The notes beneath the pieces are model-generated. The model was not told the origin of the DNA. It saw nothing but the letters and a program-made list of their open reading frames with translations, and did not search any database. A program made the position numbers and the translations under genes. From positions 186,001-250,000 of the forward strand of contig NZ_AP018685.1 of NCBI RefSeq assembly GCF_002218045.2: a DNA stretch of 64,000 nucleotides, written 5' to 3'. This stretch comes from Vibrio rumoiensis (GTDB lineage Bacteria; Pseudomonadota; Gammaproteobacteria; Enterobacterales; Vibrionaceae). Below are positions 26,007 through 34,857 of this stretch, piece by piece (within the stretch, counting starts at the first letter, position 1; every line of letters starts with the position of its first letter).

Positions 26007-27746
26007 TTACGTTTTGTGTTTTTTTAAATACGCCAAACTTTCCTCTTTTCCCATATATTTCGCTAGGGTTCGCTGTGGCACTTTACGTAGATCAACCACG
26101 ATTAAGCCATCTAGTGCATCATTAAAGTCTTTATCAACATTAAAGCTGATCAGTTTGCCATTTAGGTTTAAATACTGCTTTAACAACACCGGAATGCTTT
26201 GTTGTCCTAAGCGGGTTAATAGCTTAGATAACAGTTGAATATCGGCCAATGACGACAACATATCGGCGCGCCAGAAGTTGCGGCGGCTTTTTTTGAGTGG
26301 GTTAGTTGCTTTCACTAAGCTGGCACTTTGCTGATCAAAATGATGCATTTCAAGGGTGGAAACCATTAATTCGCGCGCGGTGGGGCTGTATTCACTGCTA
26401 ATGCTAACCGGACCAAACAAATGAGTATATTGTGGGTTTCGGTAAGCGTAAGTCGCGATCCCTTTCCACAATAGTAATAACGCGGTCAGGCTACGTTGAT
26501 AAGGCAAGTCGATCACCGAGCGGCCCATTTCAATGGCATGACCAAACTGGCTGATGAGCTTGTGATCATAATGAAACAGGGTACGAGAATACAAACCTTG
26601 GACGCCTTTTTGCTGCACGATTTGGTCGGTTAAGCCTAGTCTATAAGCACCAACTAATCGCTGAGCTTCGTTATCCCAAATAAAGAGGTGTTGATAGTCG
26701 TGATCAAATTCATCTAAATCACATTCTTTGCCCGTCCCTTCATTGACTAAGCGGAAATTGGTTTCGCGAATTCGACCAATTTCCTGCAATACATTTGGTA
26801 TAGCCGTGCTGTCGCAGCAATAAACGTCAAAATGTTTAAAACTTAATAAGTGGGCTGATGTTGCGAGTCCATGAATATCCGAGATCAATCGATCTTGTAT
26901 GATCGGTGCGATCACCGGGGTGTGATGAGGCAAACTAGGCGCTTGGTGTTCGGCTCTAGGGGCAAGTAAGTAGGTATTTAATCTCAGATAATCAACGATG
27001 TGTTGCTCACTAGATAAATTCTCAATCTCATTTCTATCAATCAACTCACCAATTGAAATATCAATGACTTGATTGGTTTTATTGAGCATTTCACGTCCTA
27101 GCATTGCCGTTCGTAAATAGGGATGGACCATACCTGCCCAATAAAAAGATTTACTATTATGACCGTTGATATGCATGGCGAGTGCGTTGGCATTGCTACG
27201 TTTGATCAATTTGGCGACGGAGCGACTCCAAGGTTTGTCATTGAGTTGTCCTTGTTCATCAAAGGTCGATACTTCTCCGGCAGGAAACACCAACAATACG
27301 CCATTATTGTGTAGGTGTTTCAGGCCTTCACGTAGTGCTTTGATATTGGCACCGACCGCATTTTTTCCTTCGAAGACATCGACACTAATAAAGAGTGGCG
27401 CGAGCTCAGGCAGCCTTTTTAAGAACTGATTGGCCAGTATTTTTACATCGGGGCGCACTTGCAGCAGCATCTCCGCCAATATGACGCCTTCGACGGCACC
27501 GAGTGGATGATTGGCGACAATCACCAAAGGACCAGTGGCTGGAATATCACTTAAGTGCCCAGCTGAGACTTGATATTGCACGCCCAATTTTTCTAAGGTG
27601 TGGCGTAAAAAGCTTTTAGTGTCGAGATGCCTTGGTAGCTGTCGATAATAAGTATCTAAGGTGTGCAGGCCGGTGATCCTTTCCGCCGCTCGTTCGAGTA
27701 GGCGAAAAGGAGTCACATTAGGTAAACGAAAAGGACTGGTTTGCAT
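26007..27746 (-). CDS. olsF: Bifunctional ornithine lipid synthase (two acyltransferase domains)
   Basis: A 579-residue fusion. The N-terminal half is a PlsC-like O-acyltransferase with VANHPLGAVEG (the NHx4D-type region) and FPAGEVST (the FPEGT-type region). The C-terminal half (from about 310) is an OlsB/GNAT-like N-acyltransferase with GKECDLDEFDHDYQHL and RSVIDLPYQRSLTALLLLW. OlsF proteins of Serratia and Vibrio make ornithine lipids, the N-domain esterifying the lyso-lipid formed by the C-domain. It is the last gene of a leftward operon, 22 bp after a DoxX-like gene. The assignment to OlsF rests on domain order and length. Confidence 0.82.
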   Translation of the reverse strand: MQTSPFRLPNVTPFRLLERAAERITGLHTLDTYYRQLPRHLDTKSFLRHTLEKLGVQYQVSAGHLSDIPATGPLVIVANHPLGAVEGVILAEMLLQVRPDVKILANQFLKRLPELAPLFISVDVFEGKNAVGANIKALREGLKHLHNNGVLLVFPAGEVSTFDEQGQLNDKPWSRSVAKLIKRSNANALAMHINGHNSKSFYWAGMVHPYLRTAMLGREMLNKTNQVIDISIGELIDRNEIENLSSEQHIVDYLRLNTYLLAPRAEHQAPSLPHHTPVIAPIIQDRLISDIHGLATSAHLLSFKHFDVYCCDSTAIPNVLQEIGRIRETNFRLVNEGTGKECDLDEFDHDYQHLFIWDNEAQRLVGAYRLGLTDQIVQQKGVQGLYSRTLFHYDHKLISQFGHAIEMGRSVIDLPYQRSLTALLLLWKGIATYAYRNPQYTHLFGPVSISSEYSPTARELMVSTLEMHHFDQQSASLVKATNPLKKSRRNFWRADMLSSLADIQLLSKLLTRLGQQSIPVLLKQYLNLNGKLISFNVDKDFNDALDGLIVVDLRKVPQRTLAKYMGKEESLAYLKKHKT

Positions 27747-27768
27747 ATCAAGCTCCTAAATTCACGCT

Positions 27769-28302
27769 TTAGCTAAATAACTTTCTCAAGTTACTGCTTG
27801 GATCTTTCAATTGTTTTACAGTCAAGGTCAAAGCCGAGAGCCAGACGACGCACGCCATGATAAATAAGGTGCCAGAATCAAAACCCGTCGGAATAAAAAG
27901 CAGGTCATCTCTAATGACATTGTACTTTTCATCGGTTGTGGCCATGGTTAAGGCATGAATGGCGGCATCACTATTGAGCGAGAAGGAATTAGCATAATTT
28001 GGCATGGGGATGCCGAGTGGCGTAAATAAATGGAAGATAATCGCACCACTGATCACCGCTAAAGCCATCATGGCACCGAAAGCATGCCAGCGAGTAAACA
28101 ATAAGATACTGGCGATCAATTCCACCAATCCCACCATATAACCGCCATAGTTGCCAAACCAAGGGAACCCTGACCATTGCCCCAATGTGCTGAAGATATA
28201 AATGGTTTCCGGCGCGTCAGTAAATTTAAAAAACATCGATTGAATAAAGATAAACGCGATCACAACCGATAGTAGGTTTTTTAAGGTTAAGTAGGCTTTC
28301 AT
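27769..28302 (-). CDS. DoxX-like membrane protein
   Basis: This 177-residue protein has four or five hydrophobic segments, including LSVVIAFIFIQSMFFKF and VGLVELIASILLFTRW, in the DoxX-like arrangement. ATG 28302 (MKAYLTL) is chosen because AAGGA lies eight bases upstream and it avoids overlap with the YHS gene, whose stop is at 28326. An earlier in-frame start at 28347 is possible. Its function is unknown, although DoxX-like proteins have been linked to redox balance at the membrane. Confidence 0.75.
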   Translation of the reverse strand: MKAYLTLKNLLSVVIAFIFIQSMFFKFTDAPETIYIFSTLGQWSGFPWFGNYGGYMVGLVELIASILLFTRWHAFGAMMALAVISGAIIFHLFTPLGIPMPNYANSFSLNSDAAIHALTMATTDEKYNVIRDDLLFIPTGFDSGTLFIMACVVWLSALTLTVKQLKDPSSNLRKLFS

Positions 28303-28325
28303 TGCATCATCCTTGATTGAAGTGG

Positions 28326-28790
28326 CTAGTTTAAAACTTTGGGCCAATTCGCATCGGCGCTTTGGATAAAGGCTTCTTTTTTAGGAAGCCAGGTATCTTG
28401 CACACTTTGGTCGTAGTTGATGTATAACTTTCCTTGATGGATAGTCCATTGATGAGGGTCGCCCGGTGCTAATTGGTTTTTTGCACCTACCGCCCAAGCG
28501 CAATAGCCACCGTATTGAGGGGCGTATTTATCAGGGTCATTGGTAAACATATCGAGGTGCTCTTTGCTGGTAAACCACCATTCTGCACCTTGGTATTTCG
28601 CTTTAAATTTATCGCTCCCTTTGACGGGTTTTCCATCGGTGAAGTAGGCGACGGTGTCATAACCTTCGAGCGCTTTGTTGCTGAAAAAACCAGTATAAAT
28701 CGGGTCACTTGCCGCCATTGCTTGGGTACTAAACAAGGCTTGGCAAGCCAATAACAAAGCAAAGGTTAAGGTTTTCCAATAAGTTCTCAT
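28326..28790 (-). CDS. Secreted YHS-domain protein
   Basis: This 154-residue protein has an N-terminal signal peptide (about 1-26, cleaved after AMA). The YHS-type core follows: LEGYDTVAYFTDGKPVKG, then AEWWFTSKEHLDMFTNDP and YGGYCAWAVG. YHS domains are small modules thought to bind metals or partners. Here the protein should be periplasmic. The start overlaps the end of the NRDE gene by 4 bases (ATGA), which shows it belongs to the operon. Confidence 0.85.
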   Translation of the reverse strand: MRTYWKTLTFALLLACQALFSTQAMAASDPIYTGFFSNKALEGYDTVAYFTDGKPVKGSDKFKAKYQGAEWWFTSKEHLDMFTNDPDKYAPQYGGYCAWAVGAKNQLAPGDPHQWTIHQGKLYINYDQSVQDTWLPKKEAFIQSADANWPKVLN

Positions 28791-29533
28791 GGTTCTATCT
28801 CCATTTTTATTGTTCTTGCATCAGTGAGGCTGTGTAAGGTTTGAGGTTGACATGGTGAGCCTGGGTGGTAATCCATGGTGACTTGATTGGCGTCGACACG
28901 GATCATCGTCAGGCTGACAGTTTCGGCATCATCACGATGCATGCATACCGAATGCGCATTGGCTTGTGGCATGTGGCTCATGTGGTATGCGAGTAATTGA
29001 CAGAAGCTGGGTTGCCTCTGATGTTTGGTTTGGTTGTTGAAGTGTTTAATACGAGCCGCTTGTACTTGCTCAAATTCGAACGAAGATGAGGTCACCGGGC
29101 TGGTTTTTTCACTGTGTCTCACCTCAATGCCATTCCAGATAATGGCTGTCATTGCGGAGCTTTGTTGAACCTTATGAGGATCGAAGATGAGTAAGGTAAA
29201 AGGTGGAAAATCACTCCAACGAATGGTTTCTAATTGCGCTTCGAATTGTTGGTAGTTATGACAAAACGCCAATTGTCTCACGAGTTGTCCACGGCTTTGT
29301 TTTACGGTCGTCGGGATGTGGCCTTGATAATGATTCAATAGGCATAAGCTAACGCCATAGCTATTGGTTGAAATCCAAGAGCCTTGTCCATCAGGGTCGA
29401 TGGGCATGAATGCGTTGCAATCGCCTTGTTGAAAGCTTTGAGGTGGTAGTGCAATCGAACGCGTTTTTTGTTCGTCGCGATTAAACAGCACTTGATAACC
29501 CTGATCGGTGATTCGCCAAGTTAAGGTACACAT
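28787..29533 (-). CDS. NRDE (TANGO2-like) family protein
   Basis: This 248-residue protein has the defining N-terminal motif FNRDEQ near 17-22, with Cys2 at the N-terminus as in other TANGO2 relatives. DGQGSWISTN and GVSLCLLN are also family-like. Eukaryotic TANGO2 has been tied to haem or lipid handling, but the bacterial role is not settled. It overlaps genes on both sides (TAATG with the DinB-like gene, ATGA with the YHS gene), so all three are coupled. Confidence 0.85.
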   Translation of the reverse strand: MCTLTWRITDQGYQVLFNRDEQKTRSIALPPQSFQQGDCNAFMPIDPDGQGSWISTNSYGVSLCLLNHYQGHIPTTVKQSRGQLVRQLAFCHNYQQFEAQLETIRWSDFPPFTLLIFDPHKVQQSSAMTAIIWNGIEVRHSEKTSPVTSSSFEFEQVQAARIKHFNNQTKHQRQPSFCQLLAYHMSHMPQANAHSVCMHRDDAETVSLTMIRVDANQVTMDYHPGSPCQPQTLHSLTDARTIKMEIEP

Positions 29534-30087
29534 TAGCCTAAACTCCTTAAATAACTGGCGGTGGCCGGCGCATAAGAGAATATATCGTTGGTTTTAATTT
29601 GGCAGGCTTCCGCATTGACTCTCATGACCGAAAAATGGTGAGTGGTATGGCTCGACACAAACAGCAACTCTCGCTGTAGACTAGAAGGCATCTGACAGAC
29701 TTGTTGTTGGTAAATGGACGTTTCACTTTTTATGGTGACGGGTGCCGATAATTCTCGTTGTTCAAGCGCGAGTAACCAATGCTTTATCGCGTGTAATTCA
29801 TCAATACCAACTTCTCGCTGAGTTTCGACCAATGCACCGCGGCGACGTTGGTCGTAATCGATCTCACCTTGTTGCTGGTAGTTCATTAGGGCAAAGTACA
29901 TGTCATTAATATGGCGCAAGTGAGCACCGATACTACTTTGCACATAAGGTTTGGCTACGTAGGTGTATTGAGCGTTATCAAGTTGCTTCAGTAGATGCAG
30001 AGCTTGCTCAATGCCTTCAAGATTGGCGCTCACTAATGGATGGTAAGCGTTGTGATTGTCTGATGGTGCTGCCATAGAGGTCGACAT
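29533..30087 (-). CDS. DinB-like four-helix protein
   Basis: A 184-residue protein resembling the DinB/YfiT-like metalloprotein superfamily. Putative metal histidines lie in SSIGAHLRHINDMYFAL and in SSHTTHHFSVMR, the two places expected for the fold. The start is uncertain: ATG 30087 sits directly against AAGGA, whereas ATG 30075 has more normal spacing. The enzymatic reaction is unknown. It is the third gene of the leftward seven-gene unit. Confidence 0.75.
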   Translation of the reverse strand: MSTSMAAPSDNHNAYHPLVSANLEGIEQALHLLKQLDNAQYTYVAKPYVQSSIGAHLRHINDMYFALMNYQQQGEIDYDQRRRGALVETQREVGIDELHAIKHWLLALEQRELSAPVTIKSETSIYQQQVCQMPSSLQRELLFVSSHTTHHFSVMRVNAEACQIKTNDIFSYAPATASYLRSLG

Positions 30088-30151
30088 TCCTTATCCTTAT
30101 TACTCTTATAAAGTGTTTAAGCTGCGTATGCTCAAACCTTTTATTCGTTCT

Positions 30152-31312
30152 CTAATCAGTAGATGGATAGTGTTTAATCAGTTCTTTTTCTTGCTTTAAT
30201 GCGCGGAACAATTCACGAAACGTGGGGACTTGATGACCGGCTTTTCTTTGCAATGCGCCAATTTCATACAAGCAGCGATATTGATAAAGCAAGGTGCTGA
30301 AAATCTCTTTGAGTGAGGTGTTGCTATCCCAAATATGTCCTGCCTCACTGCTGGCACCATTCATTTCTAAAATATCGAAATCTTTGCCTTGCATGAGCGA
30401 TTCAATGTCTTTGAATTTCACATCTAAACGCCCAAAGTGATAACCGGGGTAATCATCAAAAATGCGGTCAAGACGTTCAGCGAGGGCATCGGTGATGTAG
30501 GCATTGCCGTTTTTAAAAATGCAGCCACGACTATGACTTCCTGCAAAGGCCAATTGGAAAGGTTTACCGTGTCCTAAAACGTGTTCGAGTTTGTCTTGAT
30601 GACGAGGCAGATATAAGTGGGCAAGTTGACTGGCTCGTGGGTCTCGTTCAATCAGTTGCTGTAGGGTATGTTCACCAGTACCTACCACAACAGGAGAATA
30701 TTTGAGAGTAATAGAAAAGACTTGTCCTCGCTCTTGATTGGGGTAGCGGATATAAAACAATCCGGCTTCGGCTTGGTATGGTGATTTTTTTTGCAGCATG
30801 TAACGCGCATTCTCAGGGAAAGCGGCTACGTATTGTTGTAAGTCTTGATCGGATTCAACCAACTGGACACCAACCCCGCGACAGCCTTGATCGGGTTTCG
30901 CGACGACTGGATAGTGTAATCCCGCGTTAATCATGGCTTTTTTCGCCTCTAACCATTGTGCTGAAATCGAATTGCGAGAAGATTCGGTTTGCTTGGTTAA
31001 GGTGACAAACGGTGGGATCCATTGTTTTGCATAATCGCCGGCAAGTTCCAGAATCTCTTGTTTGGATTCCCCCACCATGCCACTTAATTTAATCGCTGGG
31101 TTGGCCACTAGAGGTAGGCGAAAATCTCGGTACTTAACCCCATGCCATAAGCTTTGTAAGATCACTGGGGTATAGAAGAACCAAGTTGGCCAAAACTCAA
31201 AGCGTGAAACCGCTTTACCTGAATTATCCATGGTTGGCATGCCTTGGTTGGGTAAAGCCGGTTGTTGAGGCTCTGTCGTGATGGTTGGTGGTGGCTCAGG
31301 GTTTAAATACAT
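30152..31312 (-). CDS. ATP-grasp carboxylate-amine ligase-like protein
   Basis: A 386-residue protein with ATP-grasp features: VAKPDQGCRGVGVQLV (phosphate-binding loop region), RYMLQKKSPYQAEAG, and a C-terminal metal-binding stretch, YHFGRLDVKFKD and ILEMNGASSEAGH. The family joins a carboxylate to an amine or thiol via acyl phosphate; the substrate is unknown. The frame is open to 31393, but ATG 31312 is chosen because AGGGGA precedes it and it begins one base after the DedA stop, whereas the longer form would overlap that gene by 80 bases. Confidence 0.8.
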   Translation of the reverse strand: MYLNPEPPPTITTEPQQPALPNQGMPTMDNSGKAVSRFEFWPTWFFYTPVILQSLWHGVKYRDFRLPLVANPAIKLSGMVGESKQEILELAGDYAKQWIPPFVTLTKQTESSRNSISAQWLEAKKAMINAGLHYPVVAKPDQGCRGVGVQLVESDQDLQQYVAAFPENARYMLQKKSPYQAEAGLFYIRYPNQERGQVFSITLKYSPVVVGTGEHTLQQLIERDPRASQLAHLYLPRHQDKLEHVLGHGKPFQLAFAGSHSRGCIFKNGNAYITDALAERLDRIFDDYPGYHFGRLDVKFKDIESLMQGKDFDILEMNGASSEAGHIWDSNTSLKEIFSTLLYQYRCLYEIGALQRKAGHQVPTFRELFRALKQEKELIKHYPSTD

Positions 31313-31313
31313 A

Positions 31314-31970
31314 TTAGAGTTCCCCTTTTGAAGCTGTATGAGATTTTGAAATGGGATAAACACCGCTTGAAGACGGTCTTTTAGGTTTGGCATGATGGTT
31401 GTTTTGTTGAAAAGATCGTTTAGCCATACGGTTAAAGGCCAGCAGGACGAGCAATGCTATTGGGCCAAATAACCACTTCAGAGGATGTTGTTGTAACCAG
31501 TCTGAATTACCTACTTGGTAAATGAGGCCGAATACGAAGGCTGTCCATGCCGCAGTGGCCAATAACACAGCAATCAAAAATCGATTAAATGGGATTTGGA
31601 AATAGCCACATAAAGTGAAGCCGACGCTGCGAAGGCCGGGGATAAAGCGGATGATGACAATATTAACGATGGCATGATGTTGTAGCCTACGTTTGGCTTG
31701 ACGCAATAATGGCATGGTAAGCAGGCGATAACGCAATCCACGCCAACGTCTCGACCATAAACCTAAGGCGTATAACAAAGCGTCGCCACTGGCAATACCG
31801 ATAAAAATAGCCAATAACGCCGCTTCAAAAGATATCGAACCGTGGCTTGCCATTACCGCCGCGGTGACAATGGCCAGATCCTCTAACAAGTACGACAGCA
31901 ACACGATGCCAATAAAGGCCAACCATGTGTTTTGTTGGATTAGCGTTATGTAATCTTCCATGTTCACCAC
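31314..31970 (-). CDS. DedA-family membrane protein
   Basis: A 218-residue inner-membrane protein with DedA/VTT features: LLEDLAIVTAAVMASHG near the N-terminus, GIASGDALLYALGLW and the conserved IIRFIPGLRSVGFTLCGYFQ, then C-terminal helices. DedA proteins are implicated in lipid-carrier flipping and envelope maintenance. It is the first gene of the leftward operon that ends in olsF, which supports a lipid-linked role for the cluster. An ATG at 31961 is an alternative start. Confidence 0.85.
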   Translation of the reverse strand: MVNMEDYITLIQQNTWLAFIGIVLLSYLLEDLAIVTAAVMASHGSISFEAALLAIFIGIASGDALLYALGLWSRRWRGLRYRLLTMPLLRQAKRRLQHHAIVNIVIIRFIPGLRSVGFTLCGYFQIPFNRFLIAVLLATAAWTAFVFGLIYQVGNSDWLQQHPLKWLFGPIALLVLLAFNRMAKRSFQQNNHHAKPKRPSSSGVYPISKSHTASKGEL

Positions 31971-32219
31971 ATATTCATTCAGGTTTGTTTAAAACGGGTT
32001 TCAGTATTTCTGTCAGCGCGGTGCTTGCTTAATTAAATACTGCTCAATAAAACATCACTGATAAAGAACCTGATAAGTTGGATTAAATTTCAAACTCAGC
32101 TGGTTAATTGGCTAACATTCTGAATAAGTAAGCAATTTTATTGGCTTCTTTTATTGTGATTATTGCCCATTTAAGCTGCAAAATAATGACGAGAGGCTTT
32201 CACTATTCATATGTCTGCC
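31971..32219. other. Promoter region of the DedA-olsF operon
   Basis: The gap is AT-rich and must hold the promoter of the leftward operon. No operator or terminator stands out. Confidence 0.4.
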
Positions 32220-32528
32220 TTACTTAATTAACCTGAGGTTAATCGGTACTTGATACGCTTTGCCTTTTAAGCAAGATGCCATACCGAGTAAACAGAACAC
32301 CAAATGAATCGCACCGAGCAGAGTGAAGAGGAGTTTGCTGCCAAATAGCGAAGCGGCGATAACCGCTAGCCATAATGTGATTCCCCAGTTCAGGGCCTCT
32401 TTGGCTTGTTGATGGATAAAGGCATCTTCTCGTTTGAAGATTAAGAAAAGTAACCCAGATAATATGCTGAAAAATACGCTCAGCAGCCAAACGATAGCGG
32501 CAGTGACCGTTGATTTGCTTGCTTTCAT
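32220..32528 (-). CDS. DUF4870 (Tic20-like) small membrane protein
   Basis: A 102-residue protein with three hydrophobic helices: a first helix near VTAAIVWLLSVFFSILSGLL, a central amphipathic stretch EDAFIHQQAKEALNWG (the family hallmark), and two more helices. DUF4870 proteins are widespread inner-membrane proteins without known function. It stands alone, divergent from uvrD. Confidence 0.8.
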   Translation of the reverse strand: MKASKSTVTAAIVWLLSVFFSILSGLLFLIFKREDAFIHQQAKEALNWGITLWLAVIAASLFGSKLLFTLLGAIHLVFCLLGMASCLKGKAYQVPINLRLIK

Positions 32529-32638
32529 AGGATTTCCTTTTATCTAAAGGCTATTTTTAGTGTAGTTGTCTATGTTAAGAATGAAACCTCATCACACCCC
32601 CTAAAATCCTGTATCAAGTTGGTGTATACTCTGCTTTT

Positions 32639-32654
32639 ATGTATAAATAACCAG
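32639..32654 (+). promoter_or_regulatory. Possible degenerate LexA box before uvrD
   Basis: ATGTATAAATAACCAG resembles the CTGT-N8-ACAG SOS box with mismatches in both half-sites. uvrD is SOS-regulated in E. coli. The match is weak. Confidence 0.3.
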
Positions 32655-32663
32655 TAGATGACG

Positions 32664-34835
32664 ATGGATCCTTCTTTATTACTCGACGGTCTAAATGACA
32701 GACAACGTGAAGCGGTTGCCGCTCCATTGGAAAACTTACTCGTATTGGCGGGCGCAGGCAGTGGTAAAACTCGCGTGTTGGTCCATCGAATTGCTTGGTT
32801 ATTATCGGTTGAGCAAGCTTCGCCGTTCTCGATTATGTCGGTGACCTTCACCAATAAAGCCGCTAAAGAAATGCGTGGTCGAATTGAAGAGCTGATGATG
32901 GGGACTTCATCGGGGATGTGGAACGGCACTTTCCACGGTATTTGCCACCGTATTCTGCGCGCCCATTATATGGATGCCAAACTGCCTGAAGATTTTCAAA
33001 TCCTCGATTCAGAAGATCAAATCCGTTTATTGCGCCGTTTGATCAAAGCGCAAAACCTTGATGAAAAACAATACCCAGCTAAGCAAGCCAGCTGGTGGAT
33101 CAACGGTAAGAAAGATGAAGGTTTACGCCCAAGCCATATCGATACTTATCACGATCCGGTCGCCAAAACTTATCTGCAAATCTATCAAGCTTATCAAGAG
33201 GCTTGTGACCGTGCGGGCTTAGTCGACTTTGCGGAAATCCTACTGCGTTGCCATGAATTACTGCGTGATAAAGTGCATGTTCGCGAACATTATCAAGCTC
33301 GTTTTAAGCATATTTTGGTTGATGAATTTCAAGATACCAACAACATTCAATACGCTTGGTTGCGCATGATGGCTGGGGCAGATTCACACGTAATGATCGT
33401 GGGTGATGATGACCAGTCAATTTATGGTTGGCGTGGCGCGCAAATCGAAAATATTCAAAAGTTCTTACGTGAATTCCCCGGCGCGCACACCATTCGCTTG
33501 GAGCAGAATTACCGCTCAACCAAAAATATCCTAAACGCCGCTAATGAGTTGATCAGCAATAACACAGAGCGGATGGGCAAAGATTTATGGACCGATGGCA
33601 ATGATGGTGAGCCTATCTCATTGTATTCGGCTTATAACGATTTGGATGAAGCACGCTTTGCGGTCAATAAAATTAAAGAATGGCATGAAAAGGGCACACC
33701 TTTAGTCGATTGTGCAATGTTGTATCGTAACAACGCACAATCGCGTGTGCTTGAAGAAGCATTAATTCAAGCGCGCCTGCCGTATCGTATTTATGGCGGC
33801 ATGCGCTTCTTCGAACGTCAAGAAATCAAAGATGCCTTGAGCTATCTGCGCCTAATGAACAATCGTAATGATGATGCGGCATTTGAGCGTATCGTCAATA
33901 CGCCAACTCGTGGTCTTGGCGACAAAACCCTTGAAACCATTCGTATGACGGCGCGTGATAGGGGCACCACTTTATGGCATGCCGGCGTTCAGTTGATTGA
34001 TGAAAAAGTCTTATCGGGCCGTGCTGCTAGTGCCTTTAGTCGCTTTATTGAGTTAGTGAATGCGCTAGAAGATGACACCTTTGATTTGGCGTTGCATGAG
34101 CAATTTGACCATGTGATTAAATCGTCGGGTTTGTTTGCCATGTATGAGATGGAAAAAGGCGAGAAATCCAAAGCACGTATTGAGAACTTGGAAGAGCTGG
34201 TAACCGCGGCTCGTCAATTTGAAAAGCCCGAAGAAGCGGACGACATGAGCATGTTGTCGGCATTTTTATCACACGCAGCACTAGAAGCGGGTGAAGGGCA
34301 GGCCGATGAGTTTACCGATGCGGTGCAATTAATGACGTTGCACAGTGCCAAAGGTTTGGAGTTCCCATTGGTGTTTATGGTGGGCGTTGAAGAGGGCATG
34401 TTCCCTAATCAAATGTCGGCGGAAGATGCGGCGCGTTTAGAAGAAGAACGCCGTTTGTGCTACGTCGGCATGACGCGCGCCATGGAAAAACTGTACATCA
34501 CTTATGCGGAAATGCGCCGAGTATATGGCCAAGATAAATACCATAAACCATCGCGTTTTATTCGCGAAATTCCAGAAAGCTGTGTTGAAGAAGTGCGCAT
34601 GAAAGCCCAAGTGAGTCGTCCAGCGACCTCGGGTCGATTTGGAGCCACGGCGGTAAAAGAGAACTTTAACAGTACCGGTTATTCATTAGGCCAGCGAGTG
34701 AAGCACGCTAAATTTGGCGAAGGGACCATCATCAACTTTGAAGGCAGTGGTCCGCAAAGCCGGGTGCAAGTGGCGTTTAATGGTGAAGGCATTAAGTGGC
34801 TGGTTACCGAGTATGCTCGTTTAGAGAAATTATAA
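32664..34835 (+). CDS. uvrD: DNA helicase II
   Basis: This 723-residue SF1A helicase has Walker A GAGSGKTR near 30-37, TFTNKAAKEM, the DEFQDTN box, GDDDQSIYGWRGA, and C-terminal motifs MTLHSAKGLEFP and VGMTRA. The tail, SLGQRVKHAKFGEGTI, is the UvrD C-terminal Tudor-like segment. It unwinds DNA during nucleotide excision and mismatch repair. ATG 32664 (MDPSLLLDGLND) aligns with the enteric start; ATG 32658 would add two residues. Confidence 0.95.
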   Translation: MDPSLLLDGLNDRQREAVAAPLENLLVLAGAGSGKTRVLVHRIAWLLSVEQASPFSIMSVTFTNKAAKEMRGRIEELMMGTSSGMWNGTFHGICHRILRAHYMDAKLPEDFQILDSEDQIRLLRRLIKAQNLDEKQYPAKQASWWINGKKDEGLRPSHIDTYHDPVAKTYLQIYQAYQEACDRAGLVDFAEILLRCHELLRDKVHVREHYQARFKHILVDEFQDTNNIQYAWLRMMAGADSHVMIVGDDDQSIYGWRGAQIENIQKFLREFPGAHTIRLEQNYRSTKNILNAANELISNNTERMGKDLWTDGNDGEPISLYSAYNDLDEARFAVNKIKEWHEKGTPLVDCAMLYRNNAQSRVLEEALIQARLPYRIYGGMRFFERQEIKDALSYLRLMNNRNDDAAFERIVNTPTRGLGDKTLETIRMTARDRGTTLWHAGVQLIDEKVLSGRAASAFSRFIELVNALEDDTFDLALHEQFDHVIKSSGLFAMYEMEKGEKSKARIENLEELVTAARQFEKPEEADDMSMLSAFLSHAALEAGEGQADEFTDAVQLMTLHSAKGLEFPLVFMVGVEEGMFPNQMSAEDAARLEEERRLCYVGMTRAMEKLYITYAEMRRVYGQDKYHKPSRFIREIPESCVEEVRMKAQVSRPATSGRFGATAVKENFNSTGYSLGQRVKHAKFGEGTIINFEGSGPQSRVQVAFNGEGIKWLVTEYARLEKL

Positions 34836-34857
34836 TTAATGGCGAAAGAGGAAAAGC

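Noticed and set aside
32639..32654. Confident SOS box for uvrD
   Set aside because: Both half-sites deviate from CTGT/ACAG. It is kept only as a low-confidence feature.
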